Source of the DNA: a virus
DNA length: 24,234 nucleotides
IMG/VR virus record: IMGVR_UViG_3300011445_000062
Location: 1 to 24,234 of that record
Strand: one strand, 5' to 3'
In this document: one piece after another, positions 8,131-15,451 of the stretch
How positions within the stretch are numbered: the stretch's first letter is position 1
Layout: each line of letters begins with the position of its first letter
Translations under genes and position numbers: made by a program
Notes under the pieces: generated by a model
Seen by the model: the letters and a program-made list of their open reading frames with translations, nothing else
Database searches by the model: none
Told to the model about the DNA's origin: nothing

Positions 8131-8159
8131 TTCTCTCTAAAACCTTCGGGAGACGTGAT

Positions 8160-8372
8160 ATGCGAGTGATGAGGTTCATGGATGAGACAGGTGATCGGGC
8201 AATAACTCTAGACGATCCGAAGTCTTTTCAAGAAGCAAAAGACCGATTCAATGATTTGGTCCTTTTGAAGCAAACACATCGGGCAATGGATACCAAAGGT
8301 AAAGGCCCAATTAACAAATTTGAAGATGCAGGTGAGGAAACGTTAGTGTTTCCGCATCTAGTCGGCGGTTAG
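8160..8372 (+). CDS. small conserved-looking phage protein (70 aa)
   Basis: 70 residues from ATG 8160, with GGGAG seven bases upstream. It begins MRVMRFMDETGDRAI and ends EETLVFPHLVGG. The shape (a short TGDR strand, DDP-S-x2-EA-x2-RF helix, FEDAGEETLVFPHL, terminal GG) reminds me of a widespread family of tiny phage proteins of unknown function; I cannot confirm that here. It lies alone between structured leader A and an intrinsic terminator, so it may be an independent transcription unit. Confidence 0.7.
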   Translation: MRVMRFMDETGDRAITLDDPKSFQEAKDRFNDLVLLKQTHRAMDTKGKGPINKFEDAGEETLVFPHLVGG

Positions 8373-8398
8373 CGTTCCACGAGGGCGTTGGACGCGAG

Positions 8399-8447
8399 GG
8401 CTGTATGGTTCTTCTTTCTTGTGGAGGGCCATACAGCCATTTTTTTG
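8399..8447 (+). terminator. intrinsic terminator with preceding bulged hairpin
   Basis: GGCTGTATGG (8399-8408) pairs perfectly with CCATACAGCC (8429-8438) and is followed by ATTTTTTT. The 20-base loop is long for a terminator but the 10-bp stem and U7 tract are clear. Just upstream, GCGTTCCA (8371-8378) can pair with TGGACGC (8389-8395) with one bulge, giving another two-hairpin arrangement. Confidence 0.8.
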
Positions 8448-8480
8448 TCAAAAACTACGTTTTTGGAGGAGAACAAAACC

Positions 8481-8708
8481 ATGCCAAGGTTTGATATCCC
8501 GTTGAACTGTGCTGTTCCTGGAACAGAAGGAAACATTATGATTATTGTCGCACGCTTACAAAAGGTGTTGCGACGTCATAAAATACCTGAGTCCTTCATA
8601 CATGATGCGACTTCCAAAATCTTTGCTGTAGATAGTTACACAGCACAACTTGGTATTATCGCTAAGATTGTGCACTTCAATGGCGGTCAGTTTGATGGGC
8701 TTAAATGA
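8481..8708 (+). CDS. small hypothetical protein (75 aa)
   Basis: ATG 8481 has a strong GGAGGAG ribosome site 8 bases upstream and begins MPRFDIPLNCAVPGTEGN. An in-frame upstream extension to 8388 would run through the terminator and is rejected. The middle holds a basic helix IMIIVARLQKVLRRHKIPES, then a DSYTAQLGIIAKIV helix. The pattern GN-x-hydrophobic-RxxKxLRR is seen in small phage and plasmid proteins of unknown function; the match is from memory only. It is enclosed by terminators at 8399 and 8749. Confidence 0.75.
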   Translation: MPRFDIPLNCAVPGTEGNIMIIVARLQKVLRRHKIPESFIHDATSKIFAVDSYTAQLGIIAKIVHFNGGQFDGLK

Positions 8709-8748
8709 AGAATAAATAGAGTTGTAAGTAGAGGGAAGCTCAATTTTG

Positions 8749-8772
8749 CCCGCCTTTATGGTGGGTTTTTTT
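8749..8772 (+). terminator. intrinsic terminator
   Basis: CCCGCC (8749-8754), loop TTTAT, GGTGGG (8760-8765) with one G-U pair, then seven T. It is a compact, classical rho-independent terminator closing the small-gene cassette before the methyltransferase gene. Confidence 0.88.
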
Positions 8773-8794
8773 ATTTTAAGAAGGATTTTAGAAA

Positions 8795-9430
8795 ATGCAT
8801 GAATATGAACCCCTTTTCCACTTTAAAGAAGAAGAAATTGACGGAATAGCGCCTTGGTGTTGGCAAATATCCGATGATGGAGCTTGGACAGGCCCAAAAG
8901 AAAATTGGCTCAATGGGCATAAAAATAATATCACTAAACATGTTAAAAAGTTTGATTGTGTAGTCCAAGCTGGCGGTAACCATGGTATGTATCCAAGGTT
9001 ATTATCTGATATGTTTAAGATCGTTTATACGTTTGAACCAGACCCTTGGAATTACTTTGCTCTTGTCAATAACTGTCAAAAAGACAACATTATCAAGATG
9101 CAAGCTGCTTTAGGTGATACAAATAAAATGGTAGCTGTGCAGCGAGCATGTATGTCTAATACAGGCATGCATACAGTAATTGATATGGATAACGCGAATA
9201 TTCCCATGCTTACGCTTGATTCATTAGATTTGAAACAATTAGATTTTCTTTGGCTAGATGTTGAAGGCTATGAGGAAAAAATCTTTAGAGGAGCTACTAA
9301 ACTTCTTGAAAAACATCATCCTGTTATTTTTTCCGAAGCTGGTCATAGTGAAATTGATAATTTTCTTTCTCAATTTGGCTATAAAAGAGCCGGCAATTCG
9401 GAAATGGACACAATATACGCTATATCCTAA
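8795..9430 (+). CDS. FkbM-family SAM-dependent methyltransferase
   Basis: 211 residues. SAM-binding motif I is VVQAGGNHGMY (56-66), the acidic ribose-binding position follows in FEPDP (80-84), and the FkbM signature is at 141-167 with LDSL, LDFLWLDVEGYE and FRGA. FkbM enzymes usually methylate a sugar or peptide hydroxyl, so a role in modifying a glycan on the virion or host surface, perhaps with the glycosyltransferase at 2532, is plausible but unproven. ATG 8795 has AAGGA ten bases upstream. It is preceded by a terminator, so it probably has its own promoter or relies on readthrough. Confidence 0.9.
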   Translation: MHEYEPLFHFKEEEIDGIAPWCWQISDDGAWTGPKENWLNGHKNNITKHVKKFDCVVQAGGNHGMYPRLLSDMFKIVYTFEPDPWNYFALVNNCQKDNIIKMQAALGDTNKMVAVQRACMSNTGMHTVIDMDNANIPMLTLDSLDLKQLDFLWLDVEGYEEKIFRGATKLLEKHHPVIFSEAGHSEIDNFLSQFGYKRAGNSEMDTIYAIS

Positions 9431-9434
9431 ATAA
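9427..9434 (+). promoter_or_regulatory. late-promoter-like octamer CTAAATAA
   Basis: Resembles the T4 late promoter TATAAATA. It overlaps the stop codon of the methyltransferase gene and lies 25 bases before the start of the first large putative virion gene. The same heptamer CTAAATA recurs at three other gene boundaries in the window. Confidence 0.4.
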
Positions 9435-9458
9435 GATAATAATTTCAAGGAAAAAAGT

Positions 9459-10907
9459 ATGCAAAAAAAGGCAAAAAAAAGGCGACAAAGACAGGTGGCA
9501 AATTATATCAACTTAGAACCTACGATTGACGATACTGATCCAACCAAGGCCCAATCTGGCGCTGCAAGAACTCTTCTAAGACGAATAGCTGAAAGTCCTC
9601 TTCTTTATGAAGTTGCAGGAATGCGTTATGGTGACTTTCCGTTGTTTCATGGCCATGTTAACAATATGCATCAGAGAATGAAAACTGAAGTTGCACACGA
9701 TGGTAATTCTGAAATTCCAACTCCAGAACTTAGAAAGCATATCAGAAGGGCTGAAAGGGAAATGCAGTCCATGGGTTGGAACAATAATATGGTTACACAA
9801 AATGGTGGTCCTCATCTAAATGCAGCTATGCATGCTTATGTCGGTCATTATGCTCCTCTTTTTGCTGCTAAACGCGCATCTCAAATGAGACAAGAAAGTC
9901 TTGAGGAAGCCAAGAATTATACAATCAATTCAAGAACCCCTGCTAGAACTCTTGGGCAGCTGGTCCGTAGAAAAGACAATGTTGGCGCCCAGGCGCGCGC
10001 TGAGCGTGCTAGACGTGCAAAAGCAACTCCTACAGCTGCGCGTGATATCATTCATCGGCATGTAATGGGAGGGAAAAAACGCCCCAAAATACATGAATTT
10101 GAAGCCGCCGCCAATGCTCTATCAAAAAATCCTGGTTCTCTAGCCAGAACCCTTCAAAGAGCGGCTAAAGAGCGAAAGAAATGGGATAATATCAAACAAT
10201 TCCATGCAAAAGTAAGACGCCAAGAGAAACAAGCTGTTGCTAAAAAACATAAGGCCGAGATTGATGCTATTCGCGCTCAAGTTAAAGCTCATACAGCCAA
10301 ACCAAAGAAACCAAAGGCAAAAGGGACTACTAAGGCTGCAAAGACACTTGTTCCAAAAGCAACAAAGATACCAAAAACAAAATTGTCTCCTAAGGAAAAA
10401 CAGTTTATTGCCAGGGCTCTTACTAAAGCTCCAGAGTCAACTACATTTCATCCTGTAGAAGTTAAACCACAGGAAAGGGCTATTCTAAAAGGAGCTAAGA
10501 AACGTTTAGCTGGAGCTAATATCAAATCAACACCTTCTCCAGGAACTTTGATTCCTAAGCAAAGTACAGGAAGAGAGGCACAAAAACGCCCACCTCCTTT
10601 ACCTAAAATAAATGTTCCATCTACACGGGAACCGCTACCAGAGCCAAAAATAATCCAGCAAAAAGCTGAGATTGTTAGGGATGCTTATGGAAAGGAGCAT
10701 GATGGTAGAAAATATTATCTTTCTAGAGGTGGACATATAAACATGTGGGATGATTTACATAAAGATTTTGATCGTGGTATGGTTCCACCTGATGAAGAGT
10801 TACCTCACCATGAACATTATAAAAATGATATTCGTGCTAGGATTCCAAGCAAAATGGAATTGTTTCTTAATAGAAAGAAACGGGAAAATCCAAGAAATCT
10901 ACGATAA
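9459..10907 (+). CDS. large basic protein, putative virion/head-associated
   Basis: 482 residues, very rich in Lys, Arg, Ala and His. The N-terminus MQKKAKKRRQRQ is strongly basic. Residues 35-150 are mixed helices with many His (GHVNNMHQRM, HAYVGHYAPLF). Residues 170-270 form charged helices, 280-312 and 340-400 are Lys/Pro-rich low-complexity linkers, and the C-terminus is again basic. No catalytic motif is visible. The start is ATG 9459 with CAAGGAAAA upstream, downstream of a late-promoter-like octamer, and the stop overlaps the next ATG by one base. DNA-binding packaged protein or scaffold-type role is inference; no family is recognised. Confidence 0.8.
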   Translation: MQKKAKKRRQRQVANYINLEPTIDDTDPTKAQSGAARTLLRRIAESPLLYEVAGMRYGDFPLFHGHVNNMHQRMKTEVAHDGNSEIPTPELRKHIRRAEREMQSMGWNNNMVTQNGGPHLNAAMHAYVGHYAPLFAAKRASQMRQESLEEAKNYTINSRTPARTLGQLVRRKDNVGAQARAERARRAKATPTAARDIIHRHVMGGKKRPKIHEFEAAANALSKNPGSLARTLQRAAKERKKWDNIKQFHAKVRRQEKQAVAKKHKAEIDAIRAQVKAHTAKPKKPKAKGTTKAAKTLVPKATKIPKTKLSPKEKQFIARALTKAPESTTFHPVEVKPQERAILKGAKKRLAGANIKSTPSPGTLIPKQSTGREAQKRPPPLPKINVPSTREPLPEPKIIQQKAEIVRDAYGKEHDGRKYYLSRGGHINMWDDLHKDFDRGMVPPDEELPHHEHYKNDIRARIPSKMELFLNRKKRENPRNLR

Positions 10908-12817
10908 TGTCAGTATCTAAAACAATCACTAAAACAGTCAGAGAAAAGCAGCTAGAGGAATCTAATGCCCTTCTTGGTTTGATTGGCGGTGGTTTGGTGT
11001 TGGGTGCACAAGCCATTTATAATAAATGGAAGAACTCTAAATCTTTTCGTGATCCGCACGGTGATTATGCTTATCATGGGCCATCCAAGACCTATTATGG
11101 TAAGAGTTTCAAACCAGCTAATGAGAAAGCCTTTTTCAAACATCTAACACATGAACGTATGATGGACCCTGTAAAGGCCCAAGATATGATCACTCGTCTC
11201 AAAGCACCTCATGAAAATAACGAGCATATTCAAAAACATATGAAACTGGCTAATTTATACAGAGATGCGGCTGAAAAATCAGTAGCTAAAAAACGTGCTG
11301 TTAAAGATGCCCAAGCGGTTATGGATAGAGAAGAAGGAACAAAAGCTAAGATTTCTATGCATGTTCATACCGCAAGAAAAACACGCAAGGCGGCAAGAGC
11401 GTTGACGCATATGAATGTTAAAAATCCAAAAACAGGCAAGGTATCTTCTAAACAAGTTCGCCGTGATAAAGTTATGAAGAATATGCCAAAAGACGAAGTA
11501 TCAGCAATAATGGCGAAAAGAAAAGAAAAAGCTAAAGCTTATAGAAAGGCAGCAGAGTTTCATATGAAAAAAGCAAGACGATTGAAACAAGGATTAGATA
11601 AAACTTGGGAAGAAGATTTCGCTCCAATGGTAAGAGATATGCTTTTGGAAGGCTTTAGCCAAGATGAAATTATAAGTATATTTGATGACGGTTTAGACCT
11701 AAACGAGGAAGAATTACTAATGGTAAAGACAGAAATAGACAAAGAAGATAAGAAGGACAAAGAAGAGCCTAAAGAGCCTGATACGTCCGTATATCATGTG
11801 CCGTCAGACACAAGAATGACTGATACAACTTCTCTCATGACAGAGGATTATATCTATTCCGTTGTAGATGATTTGGCCAAGGTGTTCATGGAAGAAGAGA
11901 TTGTTTCCATTCTTGCTGGCGACTTTGATGATTATCATTTGCGTCTTCATAAATGGGGTAAATCTGGTAACCTTCGTGTTCAACGCCTCCAAAACGCCAA
12001 GAATGCGATTGCAGAAGGTTATTTGGATGGTTATGCGGAATGGTTAGAAGAGCAACTATTACCAGGAAAAGGCGTTGGTTCTGTCCCTGATCCAAGATTG
12101 AATAAATCAAAGTCACCGATTGCTAAAAATCGGTCACTTGTTCCACAATCACGAGCACTATATTGGTCCACACCAGCATCGCAACCAGCGGCTAAGAAAG
12201 CTGCGGGTCCAGGTCTGTTTCGCGGTGTAAAGAATCAATATAATAGCATAAGAAACAATGTTCGCAGTTTCTTAGGTGGAAGAAAACAACTCCAAAAGAA
12301 ATTGGGTGCTCAAGCTTATAGAAAAGGGCAAGATGCGGAAAGTAATTTACATCAAGCAAAAGCTATTGATTCTACTTTAGCAAGTCATGCACGGAATGTT
12401 CCACAACACGGTGATGCTACTCAAAAAGTTGGTATGGCTGCACTTAATGCTATTAAAGCTGGTGGTAATAAAAAATCTATTGGTAAAAGTGTAGCAGCTG
12501 CACATGCAGATCATGAAACAAATGTAAGGGTACAAACAGGTGTTCATGCTGGTGTTGCGAGTGCTTTATCTCGTGAAAGAGATTCAGCATTCTCAAAAGC
12601 AAAACAAAATGTAGCTGCATCATCTAGATATGGTAAGTTGGCTAGGGATAAAAACGCCCGGTTGCCTTGGAAAAATGCATTTCGTGGAGAAGATATTGAA
12701 AAACAAGCTAATGATGATTTTCTTCATTTACTTGAAAATGGTTTCACCTATGATGAAGCTGTCCAGCTAATTGAGCAGCAATATGAGGATGAATTTATAA
12801 AAAAAAAGCAGAGCTAA
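10907..12817 (+). CDS. large helical putative virion protein, zero-frame product
   Basis: 636 residues in the zero frame. A hydrophobic, glycine-rich segment at 21-38 (ALLGLIGGGLVLGAQAIY) could insert in a membrane. Residues 80-230 are Lys/Ala-rich helices. Three related motifs occur: MLLEGFSQDEIISIF (245-259), VFMEEEIVSIL (326-337) and LLENGFTYDEAVQLIE (608-623), of the form hydrophobic-LL-x2-GF-x2-DE-x2-x-Ile seen in structural proteins of T4-like phages. An acidic stretch lies at 275-292. The frame ends just after a run of nine A, and the -1 frame stays open for 182 codons, so a longer 816-residue form is likely. It follows the 9459 gene with a one-base overlap. Confidence 0.8.
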   Translation: MSVSKTITKTVREKQLEESNALLGLIGGGLVLGAQAIYNKWKNSKSFRDPHGDYAYHGPSKTYYGKSFKPANEKAFFKHLTHERMMDPVKAQDMITRLKAPHENNEHIQKHMKLANLYRDAAEKSVAKKRAVKDAQAVMDREEGTKAKISMHVHTARKTRKAARALTHMNVKNPKTGKVSSKQVRRDKVMKNMPKDEVSAIMAKRKEKAKAYRKAAEFHMKKARRLKQGLDKTWEEDFAPMVRDMLLEGFSQDEIISIFDDGLDLNEEELLMVKTEIDKEDKKDKEEPKEPDTSVYHVPSDTRMTDTTSLMTEDYIYSVVDDLAKVFMEEEIVSILAGDFDDYHLRLHKWGKSGNLRVQRLQNAKNAIAEGYLDGYAEWLEEQLLPGKGVGSVPDPRLNKSKSPIAKNRSLVPQSRALYWSTPASQPAAKKAAGPGLFRGVKNQYNSIRNNVRSFLGGRKQLQKKLGAQAYRKGQDAESNLHQAKAIDSTLASHARNVPQHGDATQKVGMAALNAIKAGGNKKSIGKSVAAAHADHETNVRVQTGVHAGVASALSRERDSAFSKAKQNVAASSRYGKLARDKNARLPWKNAFRGEDIEKQANDDFLHLLENGFTYDEAVQLIEQQYEDEFIKKKQS

Positions 12818-12859
12818 ACGAGGGTGAGTTTGGCCGCCGCGCCTTACACACTTTAGCTC
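12799..12859 (+). other. predicted -1 frameshift site (A9 slippery run with stem)
   Basis: Nine A at 12799-12807 followed by G contain A AAA AAG at 12802-12808, in the zero frame as ATA AAA AAA AAG, the classic bacterial slippery heptamer. A Shine-Dalgarno-like GAGGA is at 12785-12789, about 12 bases upstream. Downstream, GAGCTAAA (12811-12818) pairs perfectly with TTTAGCTC (12852-12859). The zero-frame stop is at 12815-12817. The stem starts only two bases after the heptamer, closer than usual. Confidence 0.65.
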
Positions 12860-13356
12860 ATTGGTTGCGGTTAGATCGTAACGTTGAACCTGAATGGAAT
12901 CATGATGAAATTATCAGTCATCATGAACAAATCATTCGCGGTATGCCTAGAGGAAGCCATAGATTAGCTGGGAGGCTTCGTAGCGCGATTGATAATCCTG
13001 CTGTTCAAGAGCATGGACGTGGCCGCATTCCAGAGCTTCAAAGACGACATTTTCAAGTCGCTGCTGATCATATTTCTCACATAGAAGACCCTCAAACGCG
13101 CGAGCGTGTAGCAGGTAATTGGAAGAGTCTTTTCAATCGCACCAACGGCCGTTTCAATCACAGACGGTTTGATGCTTGGGCGCGAACTGGAGAGTATAAC
13201 CAAGAACAACCCGGATTTGGGGCACGTCATGATGGTTCTTTCCGAAGAGCTTATAGAGACCCCGGTCAAACGAGACCTCCGAGACGGCCAAGACCCAAGA
13301 AACCCAAGAAGATGTGGTGGAAGTTCAGGAAAAATCAGGGTGAGTTTGAGGTTTAA
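12808..13356 (+). CDS. C-terminal extension read by -1 frameshift from the 10907 gene
   Basis: The -1 frame is open from 12793 through the A9 run to TAA at 13354-13356 and reads AELNEGEFGRR immediately after the slip, then a His/Arg-rich sequence and a basic proline-rich end (PRRPRPKKPKK, then NQGEFEV). The only early initiation codon in this frame is TTG 12865, which has no ribosome site, so independent translation is unlikely. Joining gives 634 + 182 = 816 residues. The composition is coding-like and matches the basic neighbours. The alternatives are transcriptional slippage on the A9 run, or a single-base sequencing error splitting one gene. A 12-base repeat AGGGTGAGTTTG occurs at both ends of the extension (12821 and 13337). 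Confidence 0.7.
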   Translation, partial: AELNEGEFGRRALHTLAHWLRLDRNVEPEWNHDEIISHHEQIIRGMPRGSHRLAGRLRSAIDNPAVQEHGRGRIPELQRRHFQVAADHISHIEDPQTRERVAGNWKSLFNRTNGRFNHRRFDAWARTGEYNQEQPGFGARHDGSFRRAYRDPGQTRPPRRPRPKKPKKMWWKFRKNQGEFEV

Positions 13357-13365
13357 ACCCCTTTA

Positions 13366-13373
13366 CTAAATAT
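13366..13373 (+). promoter_or_regulatory. late-promoter-like octamer CTAAATAT
   Basis: Lies 10 bases after the stop of the frameshift extension and 44 bases before the next gene. A nearby TTGACAGTCAA (13377-13387) is palindromic but has no matching -10 box. Confidence 0.4.
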
Positions 13374-13416
13374 ACATTGACAGTCAAAAAAACCGCAGAA
13401 AGACATTTGGATTTTA

Positions 13417-14319
13417 ATGCTTATCACTGAAAAAGTTGTTGGCGATCTAATTAAAAAATTTGGTAAGCTCTTTTCCTTTAAGAAGACGACTCCAAGCGAT
13501 TTTCATTCTAAGCTCCAACAAACAACAGCTGGGTTTGAGCATCATTATCATGTTGATGGTCAGCATGTTAATGTTATGTATACAAATCGCGGTAAGAATG
13601 CTTATGATGTTGATTTTAAAGTCAACGATGATTTTAGTAGAGCGATAAAGCCAAATTTTCATCCAGTTACAGGACTAAAAATCCTTCTAAGTGTTAGAGA
13701 TTCAGCACATAAATTCAAAAAAGAAATCAATCCTCATGCTTATCATTTTGAGGCATATGATGCTAATCCATTAATTCAGCAATATAAAAGGCATCTTTAT
13801 GATAGGGCTGCTAATCGTTTCGCAGAAAAATATAGTGGAAGAGTTAAACACCAAAAGAAAAAGGTTGTTGTAACATTTCCAAAACATAAAATGAATGAAG
13901 ATGCTGAAAAGAAAAAATCTGGAAAATATAGAGGATTTCAGGATAGCTATTCTCATCAAAATCATAAGGTTACAATTAGATATGATAAAATCGGGGCTGC
14001 TGAAAATGCTTATAAAGTTCATTTTTGGGTAGATAAAAAGGTAAAATCTAAGTCTGCCGGTGGAGAATCAGGTAGGACATTACTTTGGAGTGTTCTAGGT
14101 CGTATCAAAACATTCGTAAAAACACAAAAACCATCTTTACTTCATATGAATGGTAATAGTGAAGAAAGAGATAGAATTTATAAACATGCGGCTATGTCTA
14201 TAAACAGGGATCATCCAGGGTCAGAGGTTACGCATATTCCACAAATGGGAAGTCTTGTTCATTTTCCACAACATATAAATACAGAGAAACATAGTCTTAC
14301 TAAAAAGGATAAGAAATAA
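13417..14319 (+). CDS. putative virion protein with tandemly duplicated domain
   Basis: 300 residues made of two related units. Unit 1 spans about 39-141 and unit 2 about 173-269. Both start GF-x3-Y and then share H-V-x3-Y, NAY-x-V-x-F-x-V, a buried LL-x-SV helix, a short F-x-K-x3-P segment and a terminal helix with R-x3-Y/LYDR-AA. The unit resembles a single domain found in several proteins of marine T4-like phages (recalled, not searched). The linker and C-terminus are Lys-rich. The start is ATG 13417 and the stop overlaps the next ATG. No enzymatic motif is seen; a structural or packaged role is inferred from neighbours. Confidence 0.8.
   Translation: MLITEKVVGDLIKKFGKLFSFKKTTPSDFHSKLQQTTAGFEHHYHVDGQHVNVMYTNRGKNAYDVDFKVNDDFSRAIKPNFHPVTGLKILLSVRDSAHKFKKEINPHAYHFEAYDANPLIQQYKRHLYDRAANRFAEKYSGRVKHQKKKVVVTFPKHKMNEDAEKKKSGKYRGFQDSYSHQNHKVTIRYDKIGAAENAYKVHFWVDKKVKSKSAGGESGRTLLWSVLGRIKTFVKTQKPSLLHMNGNSEERDRIYKHAAMSINRDHPGSEVTHIPQMGSLVHFPQHINTEKHSLTKKDKK
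14274..14281 (+). promoter_or_regulatory. T4-type late promoter TATAAATA
   Basis: An exact match to the T4 late -10 consensus inside the 3' end of the preceding gene, 38 bases before the start of the Ig-domain virion protein. Position and sense fit a late promoter for 14319 and the structural genes after it. Confidence 0.5.
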
Positions 14320-14918
14320 TGGCACAACATGGTGCAATAGACCAAACAAACAATGCCCCTATTTGGGTGACGGCACAAGTCAATAAAAGTGTCAATACTG
14401 CAAATCGCGATGCTTTATATAACAATAACACCCCTGATTCATTTGTTACAGGTGAGCGTGTAGGTGTTTTTGGTGTTGCTGCTAACCAAATGGCTAACAC
14501 TTTTGGCTCTATTCCTCATACAGGCTGGATTCTTCGTAAGATCGGCACCGGGGGCCGCGCCGGTCGTGTTCAACAAGAATGCCTTGTTGCTGGTGGTTTT
14601 AACACAGATACTCATGGCGACGTTTCGCTCTATATTACGACACAACCTATCAACAACACTGCTGCGGACCCTGCTCCTGCAACGTTCCGTGTGGTTGCTA
14701 ACGCTTATCCGGCCAATACTGTGACTTATCAATGGCAACGTTGGGGTGGGGCATCATTTGCTGATATTTCGGCCAATTCTATTTATACCCTTGTGACAAC
14801 TGCTGCGATGGTGATTTCTGACGTAACTGGCCTGAATGGTGAGATTTATCGCGTTAGGGTAATGACAGGTAGTGCAGCGAATGTCTTTTCTTCTAATGCT
14901 GTTTTGACAGTTACATAA
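14319..14918 (+). CDS. virion protein with C-terminal Ig-like domain
   Basis: 199 residues. The N-terminal part (1-95) contains GERVGVFGV, HTGWILRKIGTGGRAGRV and LVAGG, a pattern I associate with structural proteins of T4-like cyanophages. Residues about 105-199 form an Ig-like beta sandwich: strands ATFRVVANA, TYQWQRW (core Trp), a GGASFADI turn, AMVISDV, EIYRVRVM (tyrosine-corner position) and SNAVLTVT. Ig domains in phages are commonly found on capsid decoration (Hoc), tail or fibre proteins and help surface attachment. The base composition is richer in GC than adjacent genes. ATG 14319 overlaps the previous stop by one base. Confidence 0.85.
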   Translation: MAQHGAIDQTNNAPIWVTAQVNKSVNTANRDALYNNNTPDSFVTGERVGVFGVAANQMANTFGSIPHTGWILRKIGTGGRAGRVQQECLVAGGFNTDTHGDVSLYITTQPINNTAADPAPATFRVVANAYPANTVTYQWQRWGGASFADISANSIYTLVTTAAMVISDVTGLNGEIYRVRVMTGSAANVFSSNAVLTVT

Positions 14919-14934
14919 TAACTAAAGATTTGCT

Positions 14935-15249
14935 ATGGCCAACAATATCAGTGAAGCGATTGAATCAAAGGATATCCCTGTTGTAAACACAGTCAGTAGT
15001 AACGCTTATGTTATTGTTACTACTGACCCAAATGGTAATGCAGAAACTAGGAATGTTTCGATTCACAATCTACTTGCGAATAGCACACATGATGTGAAAG
15101 CAGCGAATCTTTATGTGACATTCAATACTACGCCAGCCAATAGCACAGCCAATTGCACTAAAGGACAATATTGGAATGACGACAACTATCTTTACGTGGC
15201 GATTGCGAACAACACCATCAGACGTATTGCCCTTGGTGGCACATTCTAA
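14935..15249 (+). CDS. small putative structural protein (104 aa)
   Basis: 104 residues rich in Asn, Thr, Ser and Val with beta character. The C-terminal half, YVTFNTTPANSTAN then YWNDDNYLYVAIANNTIRR, has the form of a repeated beta-strand motif that I recall from small virion proteins of T4-like phages, often annotated structural. ATG 14935 follows the Ig protein by 16 bases and shares its Asn/Thr-rich style, so the two are probably co-expressed and may interact (inference). Confidence 0.75.
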   Translation: MANNISEAIESKDIPVVNTVSSNAYVIVTTDPNGNAETRNVSIHNLLANSTHDVKAANLYVTFNTTPANSTANCTKGQYWNDDNYLYVAIANNTIRRIALGGTF

Positions 15250-15259
15250 GGAAATTCAA

Positions 15260-15448
15260 ATGAAAACTATCTATGAAGGAAAGCACGGAAATGTTTGTGA
15301 GCATGAGGATTTTCCATTTCATGTTGTTGATTCAAACGGTAAACATGTTGGATATTATACGACTTTTGATGTTGCTAAAGGAATGACAAACAAAGCCCCT
15401 GTGATAGTGAAGAAAGAAGATAAGAAAGAAGACCCTTCTAAAAAATAA
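15260..15448 (+). CDS. small hypothetical protein (62 aa)
   Basis: ATG 15260 follows AAGGAA at 15248-15253 and begins MKTIYEGKHGNVCEHEDF. An earlier in-frame ATG at 15176 lies inside the previous gene and is rejected. The first 45 residues look like a small beta-rich domain (HVVDSNGKHVGYYTTFDVA); the tail is a run of Lys, Glu and Asp. No family recognised. Confidence 0.75.
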   Translation: MKTIYEGKHGNVCEHEDFPFHVVDSNGKHVGYYTTFDVAKGMTNKAPVIVKKEDKKEDPSKK

Positions 15449-15451
15449 TGA

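Noticed and set aside
8388-8480. N-terminal extension of the 75-aa gene
   Set aside because: Would translate through the terminator hairpin; ATG 8481 has a strong GGAGGAG.
9459-9484. A7 and A8 runs at the start of the 482-aa gene as a frameshift site
   Set aside because: No long open alternative frame or downstream stem; simply Lys codons in A-rich DNA.
12865-13356. Independent gene starting at TTG 12865
   Set aside because: No ribosome site; the frame is open upstream through the A9 run, so it is better read as a -1 extension of the 10907 gene.
13377-13387. TTGACAGTCAA as a -35 box or operator
   Set aside because: No -10 at 16-18 bases; only a short palindrome.
15176-15259. N-terminal extension of the 62-aa gene
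   Set aside because: Overlaps the previous gene without support; ATG 15260 has its own ribosome site.
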